Of a DNA stretch of 16,969 nucleotides, positions 6,484 to 12,741 are shown piece after piece. Origin of the DNA: Desulfocarbo sp964620595 (lineage in GTDB: Bacteria > Desulfobacterota > Desulfarculia > Desulfarculales > Desulfarculaceae); contig CAZUHP010000059.1 of NCBI GenBank assembly GCA_964620595.1, positions 1 through 16,969 of the forward strand, in the 5' to 3' direction. A program made the position numbers and the translations under genes. The notes beneath the pieces are model-generated. The model was given only the letters and a program-made list of their open reading frames with translations, was not told the origin of the DNA and did not search any database. Numbering within the stretch: the stretch's first letter is position 1; every line of letters begins with the position of its first letter.

Positions 6484-7113
6484 ATGGTCCCCCAAAAGCT
6501 TTCCCGCCGGGAACGCCAGGCATTCCAGAACCGCGAGGAGATCATGGAGGCGGCGGTGGAGCTTTTCGCCCAAAAGGGATTCCACGCCAGCGGCGTGGCG
6601 GAGATAGCCCAGCGGGCCGAGTTCGGGGTGGGCACCCTCTACCGCCTCTTTCCCGGCGGCAAGGACCACATCTACCGCGAACTCAAGCGCCGGGTGCTGG
6701 AGTCCTTTGAGGAGGGCCTGGCCCGGGAGCTTGCCGGGGCGAGCGATCCGGAGGAAAAGGTCCGCTGCTACATCGCCGCCAGCGTGCGCGCCTATGGCGA
6801 CCACCCCCGGGAGATGACCATGTACCTCAGGGAGGTGGCCGGCCTGGGCTTCGACCTGGGGGTGGGCCTGCCCCGGGAGCTGCGCTCCCGTTTCCAGGCC
6901 TGCACCGAGGTGGCCCGCCAGGCATTGTGGGAGGGCATGGAGCAGGGCAGTCTTCGCCGCATGGAGCTGGACAGTGCGCTCTGGTTCCTGCGCGCCACCA
7001 TCAACGGATTCCTCATGCGCTGGCTGGCCGCGCCCCAGCTCCACAGCCTGGACCAAGTGCGGGAGATGATCGAGGAGGCCTTTTTCCACGGCTTGAGCGC
7101 CCCTGGCCGCTAG
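6484..7113 (+). CDS. TetR/AcrR-family transcriptional regulator
   Basis: The 209-residue length is typical of TetR repressors. The N-terminal helix-turn-helix spans residues about 17-64, with AAVELFAQKGFHASGVAEIAQRA followed by the recognition helix GVGTLYRLF and GGKDHIYREL. Residues 65-205 form the helical ligand-binding and dimerisation region, which is not conserved enough to name a ligand. The ATG at 6484 follows AGGAGG with an 8-base gap. Its promoter carries palindromes in the usual autoregulation position. The nearest genes are the flavoenzyme upstream (same strand, 159 bases away) and a converging alpha/beta hydrolase; either could be a target, but neither promoter shows the TTCTAA-type motif. 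It is distinct from the second TetR protein near 10 kb. Confidence 0.92.
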   Translation: MVPQKLSRRERQAFQNREEIMEAAVELFAQKGFHASGVAEIAQRAEFGVGTLYRLFPGGKDHIYRELKRRVLESFEEGLARELAGASDPEEKVRCYIAASVRAYGDHPREMTMYLREVAGLGFDLGVGLPRELRSRFQACTEVARQALWEGMEQGSLRRMELDSALWFLRATINGFLMRWLAAPQLHSLDQVREMIEEAFFHGLSAPGR

Positions 7114-7160
7114 GGCCGATGGACCTCCGCCGCCGCCCGCCACCCGCGCCGCCATCCGAC

Positions 7161-7229
7161 CCCGCACCCATACCCGCACCCGCCCCCGCAGCCGCCCCCG
7201 CAGCCGCCCCCCCGTTCCCCTGCCCCCGG
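7161..7229. repeat. C-rich intergenic tract with CCGCCCCCGCAG duplication
   Basis: CCCGCACC-type units followed by two copies of the 12-mer CCGCCCCCGCAG and C runs up to 7. It lies between the converging TetR and hydrolase genes. It resembles the GTCGC repeats in composition but lacks the GTCGC unit, so it may be a diverged or separate tract. No terminator was found in this gap (7114-7242). Confidence 0.5.
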
Positions 7230-7242
7230 CCCCAGCCAGGGG

Positions 7243-8007
7243 CTACAACCTGGCCATGAACTCCATGACCGCCTGGTTGAAGGCCCGGGGCTGCTCCAGG
7301 GCCACCATGTGGCCGGCCTCCGGTATGACCACCACCTGGGAGCCGGGGATGCGCTCGGCCAGGAAATGGCTGTACTTGGGCGGAGTGAGCTTGTCGTCCG
7401 CGCCCACGATCATCAGGGTGGGCAGCCTTATGCCGCCCAGGCGGTCGGTGAGGTCAAAGGCGTTGCAGGCGGAGAAGTCGCCGTGGGTCACCTGGGCCGG
7501 GCACTCCAGCATGTGCTCCGCGCCCAGCTCCAGGGTGCGCGGGTCCGCGCCCGGGGCATAGGCGTACTGCACGATCATCTTCACCGTGGCCTGGTAGTCG
7601 TTCAGGATGCCCTCCAGGATGGCGGGCAGCACCTTGAGCCGGCTGCCGGTGCCCACCAGGATCAGGCCCCGGAAAAGCTCCGGGTTCTGCAGGGCGGCCA
7701 CCTGGGCGATGGCCCCGCCCAGGGAGTGGCCCATGAGCACCGGCCGCAGGGGACCGGCCGCCACGATCTCGGCCAGCCAGGCGGCGTAGTCCTCCACCCG
7801 CTCCCTGCCCGGCCCGGGGGTCCGGCCATGGCCGGGCAGGTCTATGGCCGCCGCGTTCACCCCCCTCAGCCCGCTGAGCTGGGCCTGCCAGGCCCGGACG
7901 CTGCCGCCCGAACCGTGGATCATGAGAAGGCTGGGCCGGGCCGGGTCGAAGCCCTCCTCCCCCAGGGAAAGTCCCACCTCGCGTCCCTCTGTATGCTGGT
8001 CCCACAT
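7243..8007 (-). CDS. Alpha/beta-fold hydrolase
   Basis: The 254-residue protein has a complete Ser-Asp-His triad. S95 lies in the nucleophile elbow GHSLGG, the acid is D204 or D205 in GADDKLTPP, and H233 is in EAGHMVALE. The oxyanion-hole motif HGSGGS is at 31-36. A helical cap lies at about 118-190. There is no signal peptide, so it is cytoplasmic. Family members hydrolyse esters, thioesters, lactones or C-C bonds of ring-cleavage products; the substrate cannot be read from sequence. The start is the ATG at 8005-8007, with AAGGAG 7 bases upstream; an upstream in-frame start would add 31 unlikely residues. Single gene between the TetR gene and the etfA terminator, possibly driven by the extended -10 at 8052-8060. 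Confidence 0.9.
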   Translation of the reverse strand: MWDQHTEGREVGLSLGEEGFDPARPSLLMIHGSGGSVRAWQAQLSGLRGVNAAAIDLPGHGRTPGPGRERVEDYAAWLAEIVAAGPLRPVLMGHSLGGAIAQVAALQNPELFRGLILVGTGSRLKVLPAILEGILNDYQATVKMIVQYAYAPGADPRTLELGAEHMLECPAQVTHGDFSACNAFDLTDRLGGIRLPTLMIVGADDKLTPPKYSHFLAERIPGSQVVVIPEAGHMVALEQPRAFNQAVMEFMARL

Positions 8008-8051
8008 GAGTATGCTCCTTGCCGTGGTAGTGGCCGCGCCGAGGCGGCCCC

Positions 8052-8060
8052 ATGATAGCA
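8052..8060 (-). promoter_or_regulatory. Possible extended -10 promoter of the hydrolase gene
   Basis: On the minus strand TGC-TATCAT is an extended -10 with 5 of 6 matches in the hexamer. No good -35 is found 17 bases upstream. The start would be near 8045, a leader of about 38 bases. Confidence 0.35.
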
Positions 8061-8078
8061 CAAAGCCTCCCGCCCCAG

Positions 8079-8117
8079 AAAAAGCCCGCGGCCCCGGCAT
8101 AGACCGGGGCCGCGGGC
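8079..8117 (-). terminator. Rho-independent terminator of the fadR-etfBA unit
   Basis: A perfect 14-bp GC-rich stem (8084-8097 with 8104-8117) with a 6-base loop is followed on the minus strand by five T (8079-8083). It lies about 60 bases after the etfA stop, in the right orientation to end the fadR-etfB-etfA transcript before the hydrolase promoter. Confidence 0.85.
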
Positions 8118-8176
8118 CCTGTATGTAGTCCGGTCCGGGAGGGGACCTGCCCCTTACCGGCCGGTTGTCGCCCAGC

Positions 8177-9142
8177 CTAGCTCAGCTTCTTGCACTCCTC
8201 GGTCAGCTTGGGCACGATGTCGAACAGGTCCGCCACCACGCTGTAGTCGGCCTTGGAGTGGATGGGCGCGTCGGGATCCTTGTTGATGGCCACGATGACC
8301 TTGGAGGAGCCCATGCCCGCCAGGTGCTGGATGGCGCCGGAGATGCCGCAGGCGATGTAGCAGTTGGGGGTGACCACCTTGCCGGTCTGGCCCACCTGGT
8401 CGCCGTGGGGCCGCCAGCCCGCGTCCACCGCCGAGCGGCTGGCGCCCACCGCCGCGCCCAGCACCGCGGCCAGCTCCTCCAGGATCTTGAAGTTCTCGGC
8501 CTCTTTCATGCCGCGGCCGCCGGAGACGATGATCTCGGCCTCGGTGAGTTCCACCTTGCCCTCGGCCTCCTTGATGACCTCCTCCAGCTTGACCCGGGGC
8601 TCGCTCACCGCCGGGGAGACCTCCTCCACCGCGGCCTCGCCGCCCACTTCCTTTACGTCGAACACGTTGGGCCGGAGGGTGATCACCTGGGGATCGGCCT
8701 TGAGCAGCACCTCGGCGTACACCTTGCCCGCGTAGATGGGCCGGGTGGCCTTGAGCCTGCCGTCGGCCACGGCCAGGCCGGTGCAGTCCACCGCCGCGCC
8801 CACGTCCAGCTTGGCGGCCAGGCGGCCGGCCAGGTCCTTGCCCTGCATGCTGGCGCCGAAGATGATGGCCGCCGGGCCCTGCTCCTTGGCAAGACCCGCC
8901 ACCGCCTCGGCATAGGCGTCGGTGGTGTAGTTCTCGAACACATCGTTCTCAGCGTAGAGCACCTTGCTCACGCCGTACTTGCCCAACTCGGCGCACTTGT
9001 CCTTGAGGCCCTTGGCCAGCACCACGGCCGTGACCTCGGCGCCCAGCTCGTCGGCCACGCCCTTGGCCGCGCTGGCCGCCTCGAAGGTGACCTTGCGGAA
9101 GTCGCCGTCCCGGTGCTCCGCGATAATCCAAACACCCGCCAT
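8177..9142 (-). CDS. etfA: Electron transfer flavoprotein, alpha subunit
   Basis: EtfA binds FAD and, with EtfB, carries electrons between acyl-CoA dehydrogenases and membrane or soluble acceptors. The 321 residues are of normal family length. The C-terminal FAD domain is textbook: SGGRGM at 207-212, GASRSAVDAGW at 233-243, QVGQTGK at 249-255, GISGAIQHLAGM at 266-277 and INKDPDAPI at 286-294. The N-terminal domain (1-195) has the EtfA alpha/beta fold. The ATG at 9140-9142 has AAGGAG 7 bases before it. It follows etfB by 55 bases on the same strand and ends at a strong terminator. No acyl-CoA dehydrogenase or ETF:quinone oxidoreductase gene is in the window, so the partner is elsewhere. Confidence 0.97.
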   Translation of the reverse strand: MAGVWIIAEHRDGDFRKVTFEAASAAKGVADELGAEVTAVVLAKGLKDKCAELGKYGVSKVLYAENDVFENYTTDAYAEAVAGLAKEQGPAAIIFGASMQGKDLAGRLAAKLDVGAAVDCTGLAVADGRLKATRPIYAGKVYAEVLLKADPQVITLRPNVFDVKEVGGEAAVEEVSPAVSEPRVKLEEVIKEAEGKVELTEAEIIVSGGRGMKEAENFKILEELAAVLGAAVGASRSAVDAGWRPHGDQVGQTGKVVTPNCYIACGISGAIQHLAGMGSSKVIVAINKDPDAPIHSKADYSVVADLFDIVPKLTEECKKLS

Positions 9143-9197
9143 ATCGAAACTCCTTCCCGGAAGATTGATTCGTGTCGCTCAAGCCCTCGCGCCGGCC

Positions 9198-9968
9198 CTA
9201 GATGACCTTGGCCTCCTCGTGCAGCGCCTTGGCCAAGTTGGCGGCCAGCTCCTCGGGGGTCTCGCCCTCGATGACCTTGCCCGGCGCGCGCTCCGGCGGG
9301 GGATTGATGGCGATGATCTCGATCTTGTCCTCGCGCTCCAAGCCCAGATCGGCCAGGGTCTTGGTCTCCAGGGGCTTCTTCTTGGCCTTCATGATGCCCG
9401 GCAGGCTGGCGTAACGCGGCTCGTTGAGGCCCTTCTGGGCGGTGACGCACACCGGCAGCTTGGCCGAGAGCACGTTGGTCTGGCCCTCGATGGGACGGTG
9501 CACCTTTATGGTGTCGCCCTCGATCTCCTGCTTGATGACCACGGCCAACTGGGGCATGTCCAGGGCCTCGGCCACGGCGCTGGAGGCCAGGCCGCAGTCG
9601 TCGTCCACCGCGCGCTGGCCGAAGAAGATGATGTCAGGGTTGAGAGGCTCGATGGCCTTGGCCAAGACCTTGCCCACGAACATGGGATCCGCGCCGTAGA
9701 GGTCCTCGTCCTCGATGAGGATGGCCTTGTCCGCGCCCATGGCCAGGGCGGTGCGCAGGGCCTCGGTCACCCGCTTGGGGCCAGCGCCCACCACGGTCAC
9801 CTCGCCACCCTGGGCCTCCTTTATCTTCAGGGCCTCTTCCACGCCGAACTCATCGTAGGGGTTCATGACCCACTTGATATCGTCGGTATTGATGCTCTTG
9901 CCGTCCGAGCCGATCTTGATCTGGGTCTCGGTGTCCGGCACCTGCTTGATGCACACCACTAGGTTCAC
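9198..9968 (-). CDS. etfB: Electron transfer flavoprotein, beta subunit
   Basis: EtfB pairs with EtfA and normally holds AMP or a second FAD. The 256 residues match the family. Recognisable blocks are VCIKQVPDTETQIKI at 5-19, NPYDEFGVEEALKIKE at 36-51, the GADKAILIEDEDLYGADP block near 78-95 and IIFFGQRAVDDDCG near 113-126, with AINPPPERAPGKVIEG near the C-terminus. The start codon is a GTG (9966-9968) with AAAGGAGG 8 bases upstream, an unusually strong Shine-Dalgarno. I cannot tell from sequence alone whether the pair bifurcates electrons. It follows fadR by 108 bases with no terminator T run between, so co-transcription from the fadR promoter is likely. Confidence 0.97.
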   Translation of the reverse strand: MNLVVCIKQVPDTETQIKIGSDGKSINTDDIKWVMNPYDEFGVEEALKIKEAQGGEVTVVGAGPKRVTEALRTALAMGADKAILIEDEDLYGADPMFVGKVLAKAIEPLNPDIIFFGQRAVDDDCGLASSAVAEALDMPQLAVVIKQEIEGDTIKVHRPIEGQTNVLSAKLPVCVTAQKGLNEPRYASLPGIMKAKKKPLETKTLADLGLEREDKIEIIAINPPPERAPGKVIEGETPEELAANLAKALHEEAKVI

Positions 9969-10023
9969 CTTAAGCCCCTCCTTTCCTCGCTACCTGATGG
10001 AACGGGGTATCCGTTGTAACCTG

Positions 10024-10056
10024 TGCAACCGGCCTCCCTGGCCGGCGTTCGTTGCA
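10024..10056. other. Hairpin in the fadR-etfB intergenic leader
   Basis: CCGGCC (10029-10034) pairs with GGCCGG (10040-10045). Outer arms TGCAA (10024-10028) and TTGCA (10052-10056) can add five pairs across a 6-base bulge. No T run follows on the minus strand, so it is not an obvious terminator. It could act as an RNA-processing or stability element that sets etfBA levels relative to fadR. Confidence 0.4.
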
Positions 10057-10076
10057 AACCATCCACGCCGGCGCTT

Positions 10077-10676
10077 TCAGGACGCCAGCACTCCTTGCAG
10101 GAAAAAGCCCGCTATCTCCTCGGCCGCCTTGGTGATGGAGTATTTGCGGGACGAACTCAACACCCAGTAGCGGCTCATCTCGTCCAGGGCGCCGAAAAAG
10201 GCGCGCTTGAACACGCCGGGCTCCACCTCGGGACGGAACACTCCCTTGGCCTGGCCCTCGCGGATTATGCCGGAGATGAGGTTGAGGTATTGCTGGAACT
10301 GGACGTTCTTGTACTCCTTCATGAACTTGGAGGACTGCCGTATCTCCACCTGGATGATCTCGGCCAGTTCCTGGTTTTCCTCCACCAGCTTGAGGTGGGC
10401 CAGGGCAAAGCGCTCCAGCTTCTTGGCCGGGTCGCTCTCCTGTTGCACCTCCTGGGTGACCCGCTGGAGGATGGCGGCCATCTCCTCTTCGAACAGACGA
10501 ATGAGGATATCATCTTTATTTTGGAAGTACAAATAGATGGTGCCATCGGCCACATTGGCGGCGCGGGCGATCTCGCTTACCTTGGAATTATAGAAGCCGT
10601 TCTTGGCAAATACCTTCACGGCTGCCTGGATGATGCGGCGGTGCTTGTCGCTGGACCTTTTGTTGTCCTTTTTCAC
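10077..10676 (-). CDS. fadR: TetR-family fatty-acid regulator, FadR (YsiA)-like
   Basis: This 199-residue protein has a TetR helix-turn-helix at about 12-60: IIQAAVKVFAKNGF, VSEIARAANVADGTIYLYF and NKDDILIRLFEEEM. From memory it closely resembles Bacillus subtilis FadR (YsiA), sharing VADGTIYLYF, NK-DILI-LF and the C-terminal FGALDE(M)...WV pattern. YsiA represses beta-oxidation genes and is released by long-chain acyl-CoA. Two features support the match: the gene sits directly upstream of etfBA, as in the Bacillus lcfA-fadR-fadB-etfB-etfA operon, and its promoter carries a Bacillus-type FadR operator. The start is a GTG (10674-10676) with only a weak Shine-Dalgarno, which suggests low expression of the repressor. 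Not to be confused with the GntR-type FadR of E. coli. PsrA-like regulators are a less likely alternative. Confidence 0.9.
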   Translation of the reverse strand: MKKDNKRSSDKHRRIIQAAVKVFAKNGFYNSKVSEIARAANVADGTIYLYFQNKDDILIRLFEEEMAAILQRVTQEVQQESDPAKKLERFALAHLKLVEENQELAEIIQVEIRQSSKFMKEYKNVQFQQYLNLISGIIREGQAKGVFRPEVEPGVFKRAFFGALDEMSRYWVLSSSRKYSITKAAEEIAGFFLQGVLAS

Positions 10677-10725
10677 GGCTCTAACGTCCCGGCGGGCCTC
10701 AGAAAGCAGGGGCCCAGCCTGTTAC

Positions 10726-10743
10726 TGAATGATGATTCATTCA
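10726..10743. promoter_or_regulatory. FadR operator
   Basis: TGAATGATGATTCATTCA is an 18-bp palindrome with perfect 7-bp arms TGAATGA/TCATTCA. The Bacillus FadR (YsiA) box, as I recall it, is TGAATGANTANTCATTCA; this site matches all specified bases but one. It begins 2 bases downstream of the -10 box and covers the start site near 10739, the standard place for a repressor. Confidence 0.8.
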
Positions 10744-10745
10744 AG

Positions 10746-10774
10746 TTGGTAGCACGGCCCCGACCCGGTGTCAA
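10746..10774 (-). promoter_or_regulatory. Promoter of fadR (and probably etfBA)
   Basis: On the minus strand: perfect -35 TTGACA (10769-10774), 17-base spacer, -10 TACCAA (10746-10751) extended by an upstream TGC. The -10 hexamer is weak, but the -35, spacing and TG compensate. The leader to the GTG start of fadR is about 62 bases and contains the operator. Confidence 0.65.
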
Positions 10775-10791
10775 CGCTTTTTTTGCAAAAA

Positions 10792-10806
10792 ATGAATTCC
10801 ATTCAT
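10792..10806. promoter_or_regulatory. Secondary palindrome upstream of the fadR promoter
   Basis: ATGAAT-TCC-ATTCAT is a 15-bp palindrome 18 bases upstream of the -35. It reuses TGAAT/ATTCA from the FadR arms, but with 3 bases instead of 8 between them, so it is not the same site geometry. An adjacent palindrome of T and A runs (TTTTTTGCAAAAAA, about 10780-10793) could act as an UP element. Confidence 0.35.
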
Positions 10807-10999
10807 ATACCGCCGGGTTGGACTGCCTCACAGCCGAACCCCAGGACCCCGCCATCCCCAGGCGGGCAGCCGTTTCATGGCCAGGCACCCTCATCGCGCC
10901 GCAGACCCCAAAAGTCGATCATCCTTTGGGTTTATGCCGAAATCGCCGGTGCCTTGGGGTCCGTACCAAGGAGCGCGCCTTCTGTCAAGTACATACCTG

Positions 11000-11056
11000 C
11001 CCCCGCCCCCTATCCCCCCGTCGCCCCCGTCGCCCCCCGTCGCCCCCCCGTCGCCC
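11000..11056. repeat. Intergenic C-tract/GTCGC repeat, copy 3
   Basis: Four consecutive GTCGC units with C runs of 5, 6 and 7 between them, the most regular copy in the window, C-rich on the plus strand. It lies in the gene-free stretch between fadR and the candidate small RNA. The rest of 10807-11160 shows no supported gene; a minus-strand TTGACA at 10984-10989 has no matching -10. Confidence 0.75.
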
Positions 11057-11159
11057 AGCCGTGAGGGGAATGTGGGTTGGAGAGTGCGGCAAGGGGCTCG
11101 ACCCAAAGGACCCGGGGGCGGGCCGGAAGGCGGGGCCACAGAAAGCAAGGGGGTTCCAA

Positions 11160-11236
11160 CAAAAAGAACACCGGGCTGGGTCGGCCCGGTGTTCTCTAGG
11201 AAAGGAGAAAAGGGTTTTTTTGAGAAGCTGGTCGCC
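11160..11236 (-). ncRNA. Candidate small regulatory RNA
   Basis: A sigma54-type promoter predicts a start at about 11236, and a strong terminator ends transcription near 11160, giving an RNA of about 76 nt with no ORF. The first 41 nt look unstructured and are C/U-rich (CCCTTTTCTCCTTTCC in the middle), followed by the 31-nt terminator hairpin and U tail. A single-stranded anti-Shine-Dalgarno stretch before a terminator is a common layout for trans-acting bacterial sRNAs. It is not any RNA family I recognise. The alternative is that the hairpin only terminates read-through from glyA, whose stop codon is 262 bases upstream. Confidence 0.42.
11161..11195 (-). terminator. Rho-independent terminator of the candidate sRNA (or glyA read-through)
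   Basis: A perfect 12-bp stem (11165-11176 with 11184-11195) has a 7-base loop. On the minus strand the stem runs into TTTTT-G-TT. The T run is only on the minus-strand side, so it terminates leftward transcripts. Confidence 0.85.
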
Positions 11237-11246
11237 CCCAAGTAGT

Positions 11247-11263
11247 AGCAATTGGGATGCCAA
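11247..11263 (-). promoter_or_regulatory. Sigma54 (-24/-12) promoter candidate
   Basis: On the minus strand TTGGCATCCCAATTGCT fits the sigma54 consensus TTGGCAC-N5-TTGCW: GG and GC are exactly 10 bases apart, and the TTGGCA and TTGCT blocks match fully except the C at the seventh position. The predicted start is a G at 11236. Two matching palindromes lie upstream at about -133 and -211, where enhancer sites for a sigma54 activator would be expected. Confidence 0.5.
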
Positions 11264-11280
11264 GTCTGGCCGGGGCGAGA

Positions 11281-11308
11281 ATTTTAGCTATAAACCCTTT
11301 CAATACAA
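11281..11308 (-). promoter_or_regulatory. Alternative sigma70 promoter for the sRNA region
   Basis: On the minus strand TTGTAT (11303-11308), 16-base spacer, TAAAAT (11281-11286, 5 of 6 consensus). A start near 11274 would give an RNA of about 115 nt ending at the same terminator. It competes with or supplements the sigma54 element. Confidence 0.3.
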
Positions 11309-11360
11309 CACGTTACCCAAGGCCCTCCCCGGCCGGCGGCAAGGGTGGCCCCATGCCTTG

Positions 11361-11378
11361 GGTTCAAAAATTTGAACC
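11361..11378. promoter_or_regulatory. Perfect 18-bp palindrome, site A
   Basis: GGTTCAAA-AA-TTTGAACC has perfect 8-bp arms. A near copy lies 78 bases away (11439-11456). It is about 133 bases upstream of the predicted sigma54 start. Likely a binding site for a dimeric protein. Confidence 0.55.
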
Positions 11379-11438
11379 GCCACCAGGGCCCCGGAGGGGG
11401 TGTTTTGGTCAACCTGTTGCATTTATTGCCCATTTGCC

Positions 11439-11456
11439 GGTTCAAAAAGTTATACC
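11439..11456. promoter_or_regulatory. Imperfect copy of the 18-bp palindrome, site B
   Basis: GGTTCAAAAAGTTATACC matches site A at 15 of 18 positions, with the left half conserved and the right half diverged. It begins one base beyond the glyA stop codon, so it is intergenic. It could be the weaker member of an enhancer pair. Confidence 0.45.
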
Positions 11457-11457
11457 G

Positions 11458-12702
11458 CTATATTTCGATTCCGGGGGCCGGGAAAGCCTGGCAAAGTTCG
11501 GCCACCTGGGCCCGCACTTCATTCAGGTTCGCTTCGTCCTGGGGGGCCTGGGCCACCCGGGCGATGAGCCCGGCCACCACGGCCATCTCGGGCTCCTTCA
11601 TTCCCCGGCTGGTGAGGGCCGGGGTGCCCAGGCGCACGCCGCTGGGGTCGTCGGCCGGGCGGGGATCGAAAGGTATCTTGTTGGCATTGGCCACGATGCA
11701 GGCCTTGTCCATGGCCTGGGCCAGCACCTTGCCGGTGAGCCCCATGGCCGAGGCGTCGATCAGGACCAGGTGGTTGTCCGTGCCGCCGGTGACCAGGCTG
11801 AAGCCCTTTTCCATGAGCCCCTCGGCCAAGGCGGCCGCGTTCTTCACCACCTGGCGGCAATACTCGGCATAGGAGGGCGCGGCCGCCTCCTTGAGCGCCA
11901 CCGCGATGGAGCCGGTCACGTGGTTGTGGGGCCCGCCCTGCAGGCCGGGGAACACCGCCTTGTCGATCCTGGCGGCCAACTCCTTCTTGCACAGCACCAT
12001 GCCCCCCCGCGGACCGCGCAGGAGCTTGTGGGTGGTGGTGGTCACCACGTCGGCATGGGGAAAGGGGTGGGGATGGCAGCCGGTGATGCACAGGCCGGAG
12101 ATGTGGCTGATGTCCGCGCACAGTACCGCGCCCACCTCCCGGGCGATCTCGCCAAAGATGGCGAAATCCACGGTGCGGGGATAGGAGGAGCAGCCAGCGA
12201 AGATGAGGCCAGGCTTGAACTCCCTGGCCAGCTCCCGCGCCTGGTCATAGTCGATGAGCCCCGTCTCCCGGCTGAGGCCGTACTGGCGCACCTCGAAGAA
12301 CTTGCCCGAAAAGCTCACCTTGGCGCCGTGGGTCAAGTGCCCGCCCGCGGCCAGGTCCATGCCCATCACCCGCCCGCCGGGCTTGAGGGTGGCCAGGTAC
12401 ACGGCCATGTTGGCCGGGCTGCCCGAGTAGGGCTGCACGTTGGCGTGCTCCGCGCCGAAAAGCTCCCTGGCCCGGCTCAGGGCCAGGTCCTCGATCTGGT
12501 CTATGATCTCCTGGCCCTGGTAGTAGCGCCGGTGGGGGTAGCCCTCGGAGTACTTGTTGGTCAGGATCGAACCGGTGGCCGCCATGACCGCGGTTGAGGC
12601 GTAGTTCTCAGAGGGAATCATCCGCAGGCAGGAGGCCTGGCGGCGGGCCTCCTGGTCGATCAAATCCGCCACCTGCGGGTCAATTTTGCGCAACTCGTCC
12701 AT
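11458..12702 (-). CDS. glyA: Serine hydroxymethyltransferase
   Basis: SHMT interconverts serine plus tetrahydrofolate with glycine plus 5,10-methylene-tetrahydrofolate, using PLP. The 414-residue length fits the bacterial enzyme. Visible landmarks are MIPSENYAS at 28-36, KYSEGYPHRRYYQGQE at 50-65, ANVQPYSGSPAN at 87-98, ADISHISG at 196-203 and the PLP lysine K226 in VVTTTTHKLLRGPRGG. The residue after the lysine is Leu, where the usual motif is THKTLRGPRGG. The ATG at 12700-12702 has AAGGA 9 bases before it; the upstream in-frame reading is only the translated GC repeat. It is a single gene with its own promoter (12742-12770) and a short leader with no room for a glycine riboswitch. An alpha-methylserine-type SHMT is possible but has no specific support. 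Confidence 0.95.
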   Translation of the reverse strand: MDELRKIDPQVADLIDQEARRQASCLRMIPSENYASTAVMAATGSILTNKYSEGYPHRRYYQGQEIIDQIEDLALSRARELFGAEHANVQPYSGSPANMAVYLATLKPGGRVMGMDLAAGGHLTHGAKVSFSGKFFEVRQYGLSRETGLIDYDQARELAREFKPGLIFAGCSSYPRTVDFAIFGEIAREVGAVLCADISHISGLCITGCHPHPFPHADVVTTTTHKLLRGPRGGMVLCKKELAARIDKAVFPGLQGGPHNHVTGSIAVALKEAAAPSYAEYCRQVVKNAAALAEGLMEKGFSLVTGGTDNHLVLIDASAMGLTGKVLAQAMDKACIVANANKIPFDPRPADDPSGVRLGTPALTSRGMKEPEMAVVAGLIARVAQAPQDEANLNEVRAQVAELCQAFPAPGIEI

Positions 12703-12741
12703 GATGGCAAATCCTTGTGGGGAGGCGTTCAAAGACTGTTT

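Noticed and set aside
10981..10989. Minus-strand TTGACA in the gene-free stretch as a promoter
   Set aside because: The hexamer 17 bases downstream is TACGGA, with no extended -10, and the next gene is over 300 bases away and has a better promoter.
10023..11375. A 450-codon plus-strand frame running across fadR and into the gene-free stretch
   Set aside because: The first half is antisense to fadR, and the second half translates the GTCGC repeat and intergenic DNA; no domain or Shine-Dalgarno is visible.
11361..11378. GGTTCAAA resembling a tRNA T-loop
   Set aside because: No acceptor stem, anticodon arm or D-loop can be built around it on either strand; it is a simple palindrome with a second copy nearby.
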